Assembly: GCA_033557835.1 (NCBI GenBank)
Contig: JAWQRO010000070.1
Location: forward strand, 1-62,479
DNA from: Helochares maculicollis
Lineage: Eukaryota; Arthropoda; Insecta; Coleoptera; Hydrophilidae
Length of the DNA stretch: 62,479 bases
Direction: 5' to 3'
Part shown: in pieces, positions 12,981-26,839 of the stretch
Layout of the letters: every line of letters starts with the position of its first letter
How positions within the stretch are numbered: position 1 is the first letter of the stretch
The notes under the pieces: generated by a model
What the model was told of the DNA's origin: nothing
What the model saw: the letters and a program-made list of their open reading frames with translations, nothing else
Databases searched by the model: none
Position numbers and translations under genes: made by a program

Positions 12981-13772
12981 CAATTGTGAACTAAAAGTAA
13001 GGTGAATTTGTTTATAAAATGTAAACTCTTTATTTATTCTGCTAAATCAATTTCATCCCTTTCAAAGTAATTCCCGCCCGATAAAACACACTTTTTCCAA
13101 CGCTTTTCCCAGTCCCCTAAACACTCTGAATAGTCTTTTTCCGGTATAGCATTCAAGACCATTCAAATCACCAAATCAGGTGAATACAGTGGTTGCGGAA
13201 CGATATGAATTGAGCTTTTGGTAAAAAAGTCACGAAGAACCAATGCAGTATGACAATGTTCACTTGGCCCCAATCGAAACTTGACGCGTTTGAGACACAA
13301 AAAATCCTTCAAAATGGTTTGGGCTGAACCAATGTATATTCCAACGCTATCAGCGAGGTCTCTAATTGTCAATCGATGATTTTCAAGCACCAAATCTTTG
13401 ATTTTTTGGACGTGGCACTCGTCGGTAGCGGTTGATGGTCGTCCAGAGCGCGGTTCGTCTTCAAAGCGTTCTCGGCCCGCTTTGAACTCGTTGTACTACT
13501 TACAAACGTGTTTTTGTGCCATAGTTTGATTAGCAAAGGCCTTCCGCAAACAAAATTTGATGCAAGTTCTTTGCTCAGCGAAATCACCCATTGTAAATAT
13601 CGAAAAATTCACTTTTAGTTGTTTACACGTCTAACTCGGAGATAATTAAAGCTTTTAACAACGACGCTTGGCAAATGTTATAGAAAATGTTATTGTTAGG
13701 AAAAAAATTCCTGCCTTCCTAATGCCCGAGAGTTTTAAATGACAATTTCACCTTACTTTTTGATCAAAATAT
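12981..13772 (-). mobile_element. Internally deleted mariner (non-autonomous copy A)
   Basis: A minus-strand mariner of about 790 bp. Its ends pair with copy B at 59841-60686: the conserved repeat core is AAAAAGTAAGGTGAAATTG, and TA flanks lie at 12979-12980 and 13773-13774. The transposase N-terminus (FAEQRTCIKF-like start, helix-turn-helix with VLENHRLTIRDLADSVG) runs directly into the segment CHTALVLRDFFTKSS after RVKFRLGPSE. The DNA that should encode the first two catalytic aspartates is missing. Frameshifts and a premature stop near the C-terminus (SPDLVI) further disable it. Confidence 0.85.
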
Positions 13773-13774
13773 TA

Positions 13775-16700
13775 AATAAAATGAAATAATAGCTGTTGAG
13801 TTTTATGAATAAATATATTGACATTAATTTAATCTTACTTATGTAAGTACAACTTCCAGAGCAATTTAAAATACTTAGTTTTAAAATATATATCACACTG
13901 TTATACCAGACAGACCAGTTTTCATTAGGAAACTGATAAATTCTTTTACTGTTATAAATTTACAATATTTTTAAAAGAACGAATACTTCTAGCTATGGGA
14001 TTTCGCATGAGTTGGTGCAGCGGAATCAGTTTGTTTCTATATTATGTGTTTAGGAAAATAATAAGGTCAATTTCTGCAATTCTTTTCTGTAGTAATATTT
14101 TAGAAATAACACTATTTTCGTTTTGCATAAACCCTTACACTGTTGTCATAAATATAGTAAGTAAGTTCTCCTTCCATTTGATACAGACTGTCAGAAAATA
14201 TTTTTCCTACATACTCTGGTTTTAGTTTTAAATGAAAATGAAGTAATGGGAAGTACAGTATTTTGTCTGTTGAGCGTAAAAGAGTTCCAGCAGTTAAAAT
14301 TTAAAAAAGTCCCTAGAAGGATATGATGATTCATTTGTGTGAAGTATCTGCTGGTTAGTTCATCAAATTGGTGGTCAAAATTACTGACAATATGTATATT
14401 AGACTAATGATTGTCTTGTAGTTAATATAAGTTTGATTTGAAATATAGTTTTTTAACCTCTCTTTTAAAATTTTATAGAGTATGAAATGAACAAGTATTG
14501 ATCTTTATGAGCGGAGAAGTTTCATTTGGAAAATGCTGCATTTTTAAATTTTGTTGTTGTTTCCAAACAAACGTTTTCTAAAGACTGTAATATTATTGCA
14601 ATAATTTCAGTAGGGATATTAATACACCTAGATATATATGTAAAGGTACAATAAACGAACCTGGTTGTTTTTTGACAGTGAGTATTTTGAATGTCATCTG
14701 CTTATATGAGTAAATTTAAACCACTTAAATTCGTTTAGCAATGATTTAATAATTGATGTCTGTCAGAATTTAAAGAAGGCAAAGATAAAATGTTCTGCAT
14801 AAGGTGCACTTTTAAATGAATTATTCCATTGTTACAAGACGCAATTTGGGATGTTGCCACATATAAGTGAACAGTAATGTTAAAAAATTGAATAAATAAA
14901 TTAAAAAACAATTAAATGTTCACAAGTGAAGCTACCACAAAAAGCAAAAAGTGTAAAAATGTGTAAATTGTGTTTTATAGAAAAGCAATAGCCATGTAGG
15001 TTTTCCTTTGGAAAAAAATAATTGCTTTTACTGCTCTTTTTAATATGAGCTACAAAAAGCAATGCAATAGAAATTGAAACTTATAAATAGCTTTAATGCA
15101 AACAAGAGCAAATCACTATTAAAAGAGTTCAATATTGCAACTTTTTCAATTTGTAGTAATTTATCCAAACATGTTTGCGTCTTTAAATACGTTGTCTTTT
15201 TAATCTACATCTAATGCAAGTGCTAAAGAAAGTATTATAATTTTAAGATCAACATTGAGTCCGAAAAGTATATAAATATCCAGTCTCAGAATACTTGATG
15301 GGTTACGAGTTACGAGTAAGCAGCTTTCATGTGAATTACATTTCCTTTGCCAGTCTTTCTCTTAATAGGAAAATCGTTAAGCTTAAAATAGCTATGTACC
15401 ACTCATGAGAAAATCCTCAAAACTAATTCATATTATCCCCTATACACTAATAGAAAGACTGCATGAATAACAAGCTTACATAAAGAAGTTACACGTGGAA
15501 ACTGTAACCAATAAATAATTTTCATGGCGAACAAACTTTTGTGGCTACTATACCTCATGGGCTATAAATTTGTCTGTGGGAACTTTTCTTAATTCTTCCC
15601 ACAATCATTCTCAAAAATTAACAGCTTTACGTGTGCAAATAAAGATGCGCTTCTTATAATAAGATTCTTATTTGAAATAAATTCCAATAAAATTCTCTTT
15701 TTAATACAAATTAGTGCAATCATCTTCATTGAACCCTCGTTTTGCCATCAATTAATGAGCAAGGAAACAAAGCTCTTTAGCAATAAAATCCTGAATTAAG
15801 CAATCCTGAATTGTTGCAGATCAACAAAAAATTGATCAAGAAAATAAAAAATGGAAACTATTATTAAGAAATGCCTCATGAATAAAGCGAATAAATCTTA
15901 ATTACTAATGATTATTAAAATCTCTGTATTGTTAAAACTATAGTCGCATAACGCTGATCTTTTAGAGCACATCTACATATATTTATATTTTAAGATAGCA
16001 GTAATGGTAAACAATTTCTTATGCACGTATAGAATTCGTATCGTTAACAACATTTGCGAAAATTTGCTTTGATTGCGTCTATATACACAATAAGCAAAAT
16101 AAAGGTTGTAAACCCCAGTAACGACGGCACAATACGAAGCGATTACAGTAGGGATTAGTACAATACGCAATTGCTGAAGTAGAATAAATATCTTGAAATG
16201 CACCAGCATCAGTTATTAACGGCTGAGATGTTCTAAAATACTTCAACTGTAAATTGAGTACAAGGTACATTGAATGTGGCGCAGAACACAGACAATATCA
16301 GACAGAGTGTGTTGATTACATTAAATTGGACATGTAAACGATAGTAGCAATTACAACGGTTACCTACCCTAACCAAATTTGGAGTGCGTTATCACTCGCC
16401 CTACGGCACAAATATAGGTGTAGTCAGTACGAAGATAATACATGTGTGCATAATAATAAACTGGCGTATGCCCTGCATAAACTGGGTCCGCGCGTTTATA
16501 TTACGTGTATGTGCTTGATATGTCAAAGCGCTGCATATGTAAATTATATTTGATGGTATTTTTATATTCACTTTATTCGCATTTTGAATCAGTAGACCGT
16601 ATGATCATATTTAATCCAGTGGTTAAATATTATTATGTTTTGTATGAATACACGTAACACACCATTTATTTTCTACATTACGCAAAACCCACCCTTTTTA

Positions 16701-19700
16701 TTAGAGCACAATTTTACAATGAATGTTTTACGCTAAAATTACTGATATATATTTTTTTATTTCTATGCAAATCGACAGCCCTAGATAATCAAATTTTTAT
16801 TAAATTTTGTTTACATTTTAAATCCAATACATTTTTTGCACGTAATGTTATTTCGCAGAACTATTTGAGCGTAGCGTCGAAATGAATTGATTTATTAAAA
16901 AATATCGATGGACCTATAACATTTAGATGCTTTGCAGGATGCAAAAATTGCTCGTCACGTCGACCTAAATTATGAATAATTCGATAAACGCAGAGACAAA
17001 CAAAGGGATTCATCATTTGTAGCAAGCGGTATTTGTGCAACAACAAAAAGGTCGCCGTCGACTATGAGGTTGAATGGTCTATCGGGATGGGCCGGTGAAT
17101 GTATATTCTCACATAAAAGTCAATTGCAGAAGAGCGAATTAAATTTTCACATACATGGTTATGACATATGTCAAAATAGAAAATAATCAAACTGTTTAAT
17201 CACGGTTTATGCCTATAGACTTTGTGTCAACATGAGGATCCGCCCCGTGCGCCGGCAAAATATTTGCCTATACGTGCTCATCTTCTCATCATCATCATCA
17301 ACGGGCTTTATGCCATCTATTCTCCCTCTCTGTTTGATTTGCAAAAATATTGAAACAAGTGCGACAGCAGGATCGGACGTAATCGATATTCAGTTTCTGC
17401 TCATCACACCAGGTGGTTTGGGTGCAGTTGACGTTCTATCTATTGACGAGCATTGTTTGGCTCGGGTCGGAGTTGCGAGCGCTCAGATTGATTCGGCCAT
17501 TATTACACACGTGCCGATGATTCTCCGTCTCTTTGACAGGTTATGAACGCACCATTTTCACTATTGATGCACTATCGTCCAAACAACGTGCTAATTTCAA
17601 AAACTATCGTTTTTCAAACGAGAAACATTGCACCCTTCTCATGCAGAAATGTTCTATCCTGCAACTTTACACTTTAATTCTGTGTGACCCGTTCTAAAAC
17701 AATTTTAACAGTATTTCAAATGTCTGTTAAAATTTAATATATTCTATTTTGCTATTTATTTTGTTACTGCGAGAAGCCCTGAGATTAACGTTAAAGTCAA
17801 TATTAATTTTCAACATCTTAGATCACATCAAGATTCTTTTAAATGAATGTTACCTTTATAATTTTTTACTCAGTTAGTATACAATGTTTTCGAAAGCCAA
17901 AAATACTGACTATGAACTAAAACAGAGACTTTATCGACTACAGCATTATAGCAAGCTTTTTTCTAGGACTCAAGTGAGCTAAATATGGAGAAAATTGGGT
18001 AGAATATGACAATTCAAATTCACATTTTCTAATGAATTTTTTCAACTATTTCTTTGCGGATGTCTGTATGAGTGAAGTGCAGGATAAGGAAATATACCTT
18101 TCCCAACTGCAAGCATTAAAATATCTAAATCAAAAATCATGCTCCTTCTAGGGTGGACCGGAAAATATAAACCTTGAGTAATCATTAATTTATTCAGTTT
18201 CAGAATCAGATTTCTTCTGAGAGAGCAGTTCGAGAAGTAATGGGTCAGATCACACATTTCCACCACATTCACTCAAGAGCGAGGCCCTTATCCCAGTATA
18301 AGTACATAAAACATTTTTTCTTATCCACAAAATTAAATTCCTCGAGCCAAAGAGACATGCTGCTGCAATTTTGGAAAGTGAAATACTATCCACTCTTGTA
18401 TTTAACATAGTTCGCAAAAAAATCTTCATTACAAAAAAAATCTTACATAAGCCCTTGTAATGAGTTCTATATTTTTATCATTATATCTGCCCTAATTGGC
18501 CCAATGAGTCTTTTTTCCAATATTCCAAGATTTTCAGGTGATCCGGAATCTAAATAAAATTTATATGATTTCCATCTGACAATTTCATCTTTCACATTTA
18601 AAGCTAGATAATGCGACCTTGTTGAGATGCGTGCTCCTCTTAATAGACTTGTTTGCTGATTTCGAGTTAGAAAAATAACAGCCCTCTCAATATTACGATT
18701 TCTCATTCTTTAAAGAAGTTAATTAAATTCCATCAATTCCGTTTCGATTTACGTTGATTTGGATACTAATATTAAAGCCGTACAGCAAAAAACTTGCAAA
18801 ATACGCAAATAAACAAGAACACTTATTTGACTATCAAAGTACAGCAATTTTGAAAACAGAAAACAGCACAAAGAAAATGTCCTCTGCAGGAAATATACGA
18901 CATAAAACAGAAGAAATAGTAAAATAGTAAAAAGATATAGTCGGCCTAACCCCAGAATGCGAAGCCTTACTTATAAAAAACAAAGAAGGCACTTAAGTAC
19001 CAAACACAGCCAGTTGCTTACCAATAAATAAAATGTTTGCATAAAAATAATAAAATTTAAAAACAAACATCATCTCTGATAATGATTCTTTAAAAATGAA
19101 ATAAATACTTTAAAACAAAGTAGCTATCAAGCCACTAAATAGCATTTTATTCATAATAATACAATATATTCTTAATGTGTAACATCAGCATATGTCTATT
19201 AAATCATCTTTCATCCCCTTATTGGATGAACATTTATCGGACTTAATATATGCTCCTAAAACATCGAAGAATTACTGACAACTCAATCGGAAAGTTAATA
19301 AAATTGAGGTAGGAGGCAACCAAAATTAATAATTAAAACTGTTACAAAAACAGATATTATTTTAAAGAAGAGATCAATCGTACAAATTTGATTTGGTAAA
19401 TATAATTATTTTTTAACTTCAAAATCCAGAACAAAACTGATAAGAATGACTTTCTCACAAATGAAATATTTTCCAGCAGCTCGTTCGCTCAACATTATCG
19501 TTTTTCTGCCGTTAAATGGCCTCGCTCAACTTTATATTTTATTTAAGACATTTTGTATGCCATGATGACCACTTTGAGATATTTAAACTGCTATTTGTTT
19601 ACTCCTTTCAATTGTAATCCTAAAGAGGCAGTAATGAATTACAAAAACAACACAAGCGTCTAATCCAGATTTGGGACAAAACACAAATCTTAAATTCTGG

Positions 19701-20060
19701 GTAAAAAATTTTACCCGTTTCAAATCAACACATTTTATGAAGAAAATTTGCACTAGTACCTGTCGAATAAGATGTGCGTTTAAATTCTATGTACATGTAT
19801 AGTAAAACTTCAAATCAAACGTTCTACAGCTTTTAATAAGTTAACACACAGAAGAGCAAAAATATATGAGGTCAAATTTCTCAATATATAACATAACAGG
19901 CTATATAGATTTAGATTATCGTTAAATAGCAAAATAATTACAATAAATTCAAATAACAGGACAATTTCGTTGCGGATATAAACATATAAGCATTTATCTC
20001 TCTTTCATACATAAATTCTCATCTAATCACCCACTCTCTCAATCCCTATTATCTTTTCAG
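13775..20060. other. Gene desert, left part
   Basis: No gene is supported here. Two GC-raised islands stand out: about 16350-16560, with several TTTAT/ATAAT homeodomain-like motifs, and 17050-17560, which contains an E-box CACGTG and a TCATCATCATCATC run. The 104-codon plus-strand frame at 17232-17546 and the minus-strand frames at 18042-18272 and 18467-18706 have no recognisable domain and no splice context. Confidence 0.4.
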
Positions 20061-20154
20061 CTCGAAGCTGACGAGCCAAAGTATTTTTCTTTGACGAATT
20101 CAACCCAGGAGCAACAAGAAGAGGAGACAAGTTGTGTAATAGATTGGTGTAGAG
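20061..20154 (+). CDS. Isolated exon-like segment, unknown gene
   Basis: A 94-base segment bounded by a strong acceptor (TATCTTTTCAG) and a strong donor (AGAG|GTAAGG). Only one frame is open, encoding LEADEPKYFSLTNSTQEQ then QEEETSCVIDWCR, leaving one base for the next codon. It contains an N-glycosylation sequon (NST) and two cysteines, which would suit an extracellular protein. I could not find partner exons on the plus strand, and I do not recognise the family. It may be an exon of a gene with large introns, or a chance splice-like pair. Confidence 0.35.
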
Positions 20155-20199
20155 GTAAGGGTGAGGAAAGAGGGGTTTGAAGAGTATCTATCGACATGT

Positions 20200-21090
20200 A
20201 ACGACCTCAACAGCCCGCGCCCCGTCACTGACAATTATTGACTGGTGCCAAGAACAGCTTCAGAATGTAAATTAGGGGAACTTCAGACCGAATCAAAGCA
20301 ACAAGCCGAGAATTCGCCACTTCTGCGCTCCTTTGTGTTCATCTACTGTTCATTTTGATTTCAATTGACTTATTATTAACTAGAAATTGGGGTGATTTAT
20401 TTACCGGCTTACAATAACCAAATTCAATTATCTAAAAGGCATTGTCTGACTCTTGTCTTTGTTCCAGACTTACTTGTCACAATGTTTTTGTCAATTCACG
20501 TTTCTAAACAAATTAGGACCTTGTTCCTTCTTATCATTAAAACAATTATCCTACCTTATCTACTTCAGATATTTTATAACCCAAATTTCAATCATTCTAA
20601 CGCTGTCATTTCACATAATACTTTAGATAGGCGAAACGAATACGTAGTTATACATCAATTTCTTATGACGAAACGTAAAAACAATTTAGTTACAATCCAA
20701 TATTCTTTCTATAAAGTCTGGTAATCAAAAGGGAACAAAGTAGATGCATGTTCTAAATGCAACTGTCGAACGTTCCAGCAGAACGTGGCTCTGACGCGAG
20801 GCTAAAGAAAATAGGAAAGCAGCAACAGAAGAGTTTAGGTTAGGAAAGAGAAGGAGCGTGTAGCTGGGTTTGATCGAATTACCGGGTCAAATAAAATCAC
20901 GGCCAAATTGAATCAACTGTAAAGAGATTGTCACCCATTACTATCACATTCAATTCCGGAGCCGGAGTTTGCCTCGTTGCTCACTCTGTCCTATCTTTCT
21001 ACCCCCTTAAATCATTACCAGTCGAACGAGCAGACCTGGCATACATACACAAAGGCGCTACTTATATTCAAATGGAAATTGGTCCGATTG
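20200..21090. promoter_or_regulatory. Two GC-raised islands (20200-20360 and 20880-21090)
   Basis: Both segments are GC-raised and free of transposon similarity. They flank an AT-rich stretch just downstream of the exon-like segment at 20061-20154. They may be conserved regulatory DNA of a neighbouring gene. The basis is composition only. Confidence 0.25.
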
Positions 21091-22358
21091 ATGGCCCTTA
21101 CTCATTTAAAATTAATTTGAAAATTTATTTTAAATCATTTAAGGGGTGAAAAATAATGTTATCGAAGGATTTTAAGCATCTGCGTGGGTCTAAGTTGGTA
21201 TTTTTAAAAATAAATGAAACATAAATGCATGGAGGGTATATAAACCTAAATTTATTAAGTCTTCTTTGATATAAACTTCGTAAACAGTGGTATATAGAGT
21301 GAAGTAAAGTTGATAAAGAACAAGGGTATGAATGAGAATAAAGAATTTATAATATCAACGAAATGTAATTAATTTACAAATGCATCAAATAACATGTTTA
21401 AATAAAAATGAATTTTTATTAACAGAGAAGAAAAACAGTCAATAAGAGAGTTTTGGAAAAACTACAATATCATGAAAGCTGGGTTAAATATATATTTTTC
21501 CTAGAATGAGGTACCAGAATAATGTTTGAGAAGGGTGTGGATGGGCACTTGGCCAAATGTAAGAAGGAGGATAGCACTTGACACTTTATTGTTGATATGG
21601 ACGAAATAGTAGTATTAGCGACAGAAAAATTATACAGATTTCGATAGGAGTTCAAAGGTAAGATAATGTATTATAGATGCGTAAATAGGTAGATACATTC
21701 TTGATAAAAGGGCTGAAATTTGGAAGTGTAGAAGAGTCTAAATGATTTTAAATATAAATCTTAACTTAGAAACGTATTTATTTTTTAAATTCTCTATATT
21801 TTGTAAAAATAAGCTTTTATTCTTGTATTATTGTTAAAAACACATATTGAATAAACTTAAGTAATAAAATACCTGAACAATTGTTTAATTTTTCTAGTCG
21901 TGTTCCCCTAACTGATTTAATTCTGAGATGATATCGATTCATATTGTATAGCGCTCTACTTTAATGGAACTTATAGATAGCATTAAACGGGATCTGTATG
22001 TTGCAGAAAAAAAAATCAAATCAGAAGCAAGACAAACGTCAAATTTGCAGAATCAAAAGCTCTCTTTGGAGACACTGGCTTGGTATTATTAATGTACTAT
22101 TCAGATTTATAACCAGTTCGCTGACAAATGTGCACTTTTAAGTATATTATTCTCCAACGCAGCTATCTCAAACTACTATTATTAAACTATAGTATTATAT
22201 ACAATATAACACTATTTGATTACAAAGAAACATGTATAATTGTTTTTTATATTTAATTTTAATTTGAATTTATAAATCAAAATGCTGGCAATAAAATATA
22301 ACAAAAAATAAAAATTAAGGAAATTAAGTGTAACTAAACGGGTAAGAAAAAAAAATAA

Positions 22359-22406
<48 letters not shown>

Positions 22407-23042
22407 ATATAAAAATTAAATAATAATTGAGCATAACTAGTGACCAAGGAAATAGATAAAAAGTAGAGGAAAATGAAGACGAAATATAAATATTCTAGGA
22501 ATTTTAGAAACAAATTGGAGAACACACAAAGGATATTCGAAGAATTGTATAGTGTGACAGAAAGAGTGAGGAGCAGTAAACGATTATTAGTTGCATCACA
22601 TAAAGACATATCGGTTATCGATTATTTCTTAGTGAATAAAATTAAATAGCAACGAATAGAAGTCACAGTGATAAGCAAAGCAAAGATCAGCAGTAGCCAC
22701 CATTTAGGAAAAAATATGACAAGAAGAAAATTAACCGAAGAATTCAGAATATCAGATATATCGGCATACGATCAATATAAAATAGAAATAGCGGAAATAT
22801 CACAAATATAGAGGAAAACTAACATACAACTTGAAGTATTCCAGAACTATGAACATCGGAACGACGTGAAAGTATTATATCAAGGCTAAAATAAGAGTTG
22901 CAATATTTATCGAAATGAAGATTGCAGAACTAAGAAACATACAAACAAATGGGGAAAATATTGCCAATGCAATCAAATAATCTTGGAATCATAAAAGAAT
23001 CTTGGACGGAAAATAGTGACAAACTACAAAGAAAATCAAATA
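21091..23042. other. AT-rich non-coding stretch
   Basis: No gene, transposon end or other structure seen apart from the TA microsatellite at 22363-22400. The 91-codon minus-strand frame that crosses the microsatellite is a by-product of the repeat. Confidence 0.5.
22363..22400. repeat. (TA)n microsatellite
   Basis: About 19 TA units. Confidence 0.95.
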
Positions 23043-23044
23043 TA

Positions 23045-24209
23045 CCAGGTTGTTCAATAAATGTTGCGGTTCGATAACACAATTTTATGGTTTGAAATAC
23101 TCTTTATAATTCAGTACATTTTCTGTGATCATCATCATATACTTGTTCCAACGAAATTCCAATTTATAAATTCCATCCCTGAAGTGAGAATCCAGAAGGG
23201 ACGCAAAATATGCTTCCACATCTGTTATGACGTCATCATTTGATGAAAAATGCTTTCCACGCATGATTTTTAAGTCTGGAAACAAATAGAAGTTACGAGG
23301 GACCAAATCTGCTGAGTACAGTGATTGCTCCAACAATTCGATTTTTAATTTATGGATTTTAGCCATTGTCAAAATGCTCTTGTGACACGGTCCTGATGAA
23401 AAATGATATTTTTTCAGCAAAGGGTTACAATAATATACAAATATTATTGGTTTACCAGTTTACAAGTAATCCACAAACAAAATTCTTTTGTATCCCAAGA
23501 AACTAACACTTCTTCGTCGCTTTCTGGATACGAACTTATTTCGAACTCTTTGTTTTGATTCAGGATCCTGGCGATAAGCCCAGGTAGTGAAGAATCGACG
23601 CATAAAATCGACTTTACTCTTCCGAAAACGGTCTAAATTTTGCATTAGAATGTGTTTTTGTTCCATTGTTAGCGAATGCGGCACCCATTGTGCTTGCAGC
23701 CTTCTGAAACCCAATGCTTCAGTCAAAATATTGCTTGCACTGCCCAATGACATGCTTAGGACTTCTGCTAAATCTCTATCAGTCACTTGACGATTTTCCA
23801 ATACGACATCTTGTTTTTTTCTACGATTTCTGGTATTGTTGACGGCTTAGGACGTCCTTGATGAGGATCGTCTTCAAGGATTGTATGACCACGCTTAAAT
23901 TCAGCAACCCATCTTTCTACTCTACTAATTAAAGGCAAAGAGATCTTACACTCTTTCAACGTTAATAAATTTCCTTTGTTTTTAAACCTTTCAAAAATAA
24001 AAATGCAATCACTGCCCGATATTTGATTTTTCCATTAAAAAATAATGTGATAAGTAGATACTAAAAGTCTTGTAAACAAAAAATGAATTGACAGATTCAA
24101 ACGATACTTCACATACGTTCATATGAAGAGTGTACCAACATAACAAATAAAATCAAGCTAGTAACACCACCCTTCCTTATCGAACCGCTAAACTTATTGA
24201 ACAGCCTGG
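23045..24209 (-). mobile_element. Mariner transposon, irritans-like, inactivated
   Basis: A minus-strand mariner of 1165 bp with inverted repeats of about 30 bp (left CCAGGTTGTTCAATAAATGT, right reading inward CCAGGCTGTTCAATAAGTTT) and TA duplications at 23043-23044 and 24210-24211. Transposase pieces are in several frames: a helix-turn-helix segment (MENRQVTDRDLAEVLSMS, 23460-23801) and the C-terminal part (CHKSILTMAKIHKLKIELLE, 23085-23420). CHKSILTMAKIH and the downstream layout resemble the irritans subfamily. The second catalytic aspartate motif has decayed to SSGPCHKS, and the SPDLAPSDF box to SADLVPRNF. Confidence 0.9.
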
Positions 24210-25019
24210 TATTCCCCTGGCATATTCAACCAACTTACAAGGTAAAAGATATATACAATGCCAGATATAAGCGACTAGAATGAAATTATAATTTAATGCA
24301 TTGACCATTCGGATAAAAACATCGAGATGCCAAACTGATACGCGGTTCATAGTTTCACTGTAAATACAAAAAAATAGCCAATTCCATGTACAACTTGCAA
24401 AAACTAGTTATGAGCTGTTTAACTACTAATATGGGTTTTGAGGAACATCAAGTGTTTGTAGCCCAGATTAGCTATTCTCATCATATAGTTTCGAACTTGA
24501 ACGTTATTGTTAGTTATAATAATTGTATATTTCATTCGGGTTAGATTTTTCAAAGGAAAACAAAAGAACGTTTGGAAAGGCACATCAAACTGATTATTGT
24601 CCTACCATATTTCACAAAGCTTAAATAGAAATTTTAAGCTGAGTTTCGAAAAAATAGAGGCCATTAAATAATTCAGAGACATCGATTACATTAGCCACAC
24701 GGTCACGCATTTTAAGCTATGTCAATAAAATTCATTTAGGGCTATAGAAAAATCACTTTAGAGTATGTGAAATACTATTTTAGTACACCAGTTGGCCACT
24801 TATAAGCAAATTACAAGTAGTTTTCAGAAAGACTAAAATTTGACATTTAAATCCATGCTTGAAATTTTAAAAGCTACAAAATGTTTGTAACTTCGCGGAA
24901 ATGTTGAATGGAAACGCTTTAAAATGTTTTCAAATAACAGCCATAGATAATAGCTATGTAAAAACATAGAAATAGGAAAATAGAACAGGGGGCTAGATGG
25001 GTGTGAGTTGATTTATTCC

Positions 25020-25330
25020 GTCGGTGTAGGAACTCTATGTAAATTTATTACATAAGTTGGTGGTGTGCGGCCATAATAAAGAGAAAATTCAGTGTGCTGT
25101 TGTCAGACGGTGGTTGAGAGGGTCAGCTAACATGGTAGTGCACTACCAATGATTAGTTCTCACTTACGCCACTGTGATACATTACGCCACCGTCGCCACG
25201 TCCGGTATAAACGTGCTCATTTCTATGTGCATTTTGATTCGCCCCCGGCCAACTTTAATCCATTTTCTTGCTCCGTACGCAGTCCTTCGACGTGTGCAAA
25301 CCAATAGAAAGGCCATGAGGACGCATATCA
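25020..25330. promoter_or_regulatory. Candidate cis-regulatory island
   Basis: GC-raised, CpG-containing block with a CCATAATAAA motif like a Hox-type site and several GCCAC/GTGGC boxes. There is no coding potential on either strand longer than about 100 codons that shows a family signature. It lies midway between Hr51 and CERT. Confidence 0.3.
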
Positions 25331-26839
25331 TTCCTTATTTTAGAGTTATTGCAAAATACATTTCGGTAATTGACTCTCTCAAGGATAATCTATTGTCTTG
25401 TTTTACGGACCTGGCCGTAATAATAAAACTTTCATTGTCTTTCTTTTTTAGAGTACCTAAGTATGTTATTGCTTTAATCTGAGGGGTAATTTGCAAAAGC
25501 GAGGTGTATTTTAGAATAAAAGGAAATAGAAGGTGGCAAAGTTATAGACTATTTGTATTGTAAACTCACATTGTAATACCATAAATTTTATGTCATCAAC
25601 TAAAGTGAATCGTGAGAATTGAAGTAGCTCCAATATAGGTGTCCACAATTCAGCAGCAGAAATTTATTGCATTTACTCGTTGAAATTTAACGCAAAATGA
25701 ACGTCTTATAGGAACCCTTGTGGTATATACATGAGCATTATTTCTCGGCAACTCAAGAACTAATCCTCAAATCAATAACTGTTCTCTGGCTTAGCGACAA
25801 AACTAATCATCGCATGAAATCATGATGGCATTATAATGGCACAATGCTAACTTCAGTTATTTGTTATAAAGCAATTACTTATTCGGAGGCCAGTCTGAAC
25901 GATGATTGAAAGTCAGTTTGGTTCAGATGACCATAAGACACGATATCCGGGAGAACGCCGAAGGAAACTTAGGTTAAGCCCAGATTAAAGACGGACCCTC
26001 GATCATGTGATTTGATTGTATCGAAGCAGACGCGAGAGAATTATTAAACTTGATGGTCGCCCATATCTTGTACTACACCTGATGCGTTAAAATTGACTGC
26101 ACACTTGATTTGCTCAAACTACCATGCATTATGGTTTGCGTATCCTTTCACAATCAATTGAGAGGATTTTTGGAAATTGTAATTAATTTTGGTTACTTGC
26201 TGAAAAGTAGCAATTTTACAATTGTTGTTCCATTATGTACAGTGCTGCAATTTTATTTTAATAGCTTCTCCACACTTACCCGCCCATTATGAATTATGGA
26301 TATTATTACAGCACTTTTCCATATTTTAAACACATGATAACGAGACTAAAGTAATAGGAACAGTTTTTATAAAAATTTATAGCTGTAAGTTTTTATGAGC
26401 ATAAGAAACTATGCGCATAACCGCATTCAGTTTTTTATAAACTTTTTCAATAGATTTTCAATTATTTCAGCTGTTGTTCAATTTCCTCACGATCAGTATA
26501 CCTAAAATTTAAAAAGATCTGAGGATACCCTAGAAATGAAGATATGGCTAATGAAACTAAACAAAATGAGCGACCAAGTAAAATGAACAAAAACATATGC
26601 GTTCGTTTTTCAATTGGGTTTACGATGTATTCAGTAAATAGTAGAAACCTCCATCAAATAAAAACGAACGTATTTTATGTTAAATCCGCCCTTAATACAG
26701 GCACACGTATTTCTCTAAAGTTTTTCGTAATTGTAAATCTTTCGAAAGGAAAAAGGTTTAATGTATGTAGTACCTTTCACTTAATATAAAATAAATGGAA
26801 AAAGAAGGCGACATAAAAATGGACTCATAAATATCCTCA

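Noticed and set aside
17232..17546. 104-codon plus-strand open frame in the gene desert
   Set aside because: No domain, no splice context and mixed composition; it lies in a GC-raised block where longer chance frames are expected.
18467..18706. 79-codon minus-strand frame with a retroelement-like feel (LLRGARISTRSHYLALN)
   Set aside because: The resemblance is too weak to name an element; no neighbouring reverse transcriptase or endonuclease motifs were found.
22334..22609. 91-codon minus-strand hydrophobic frame
   Set aside because: Produced by the TA microsatellite and flanking AT-rich DNA.
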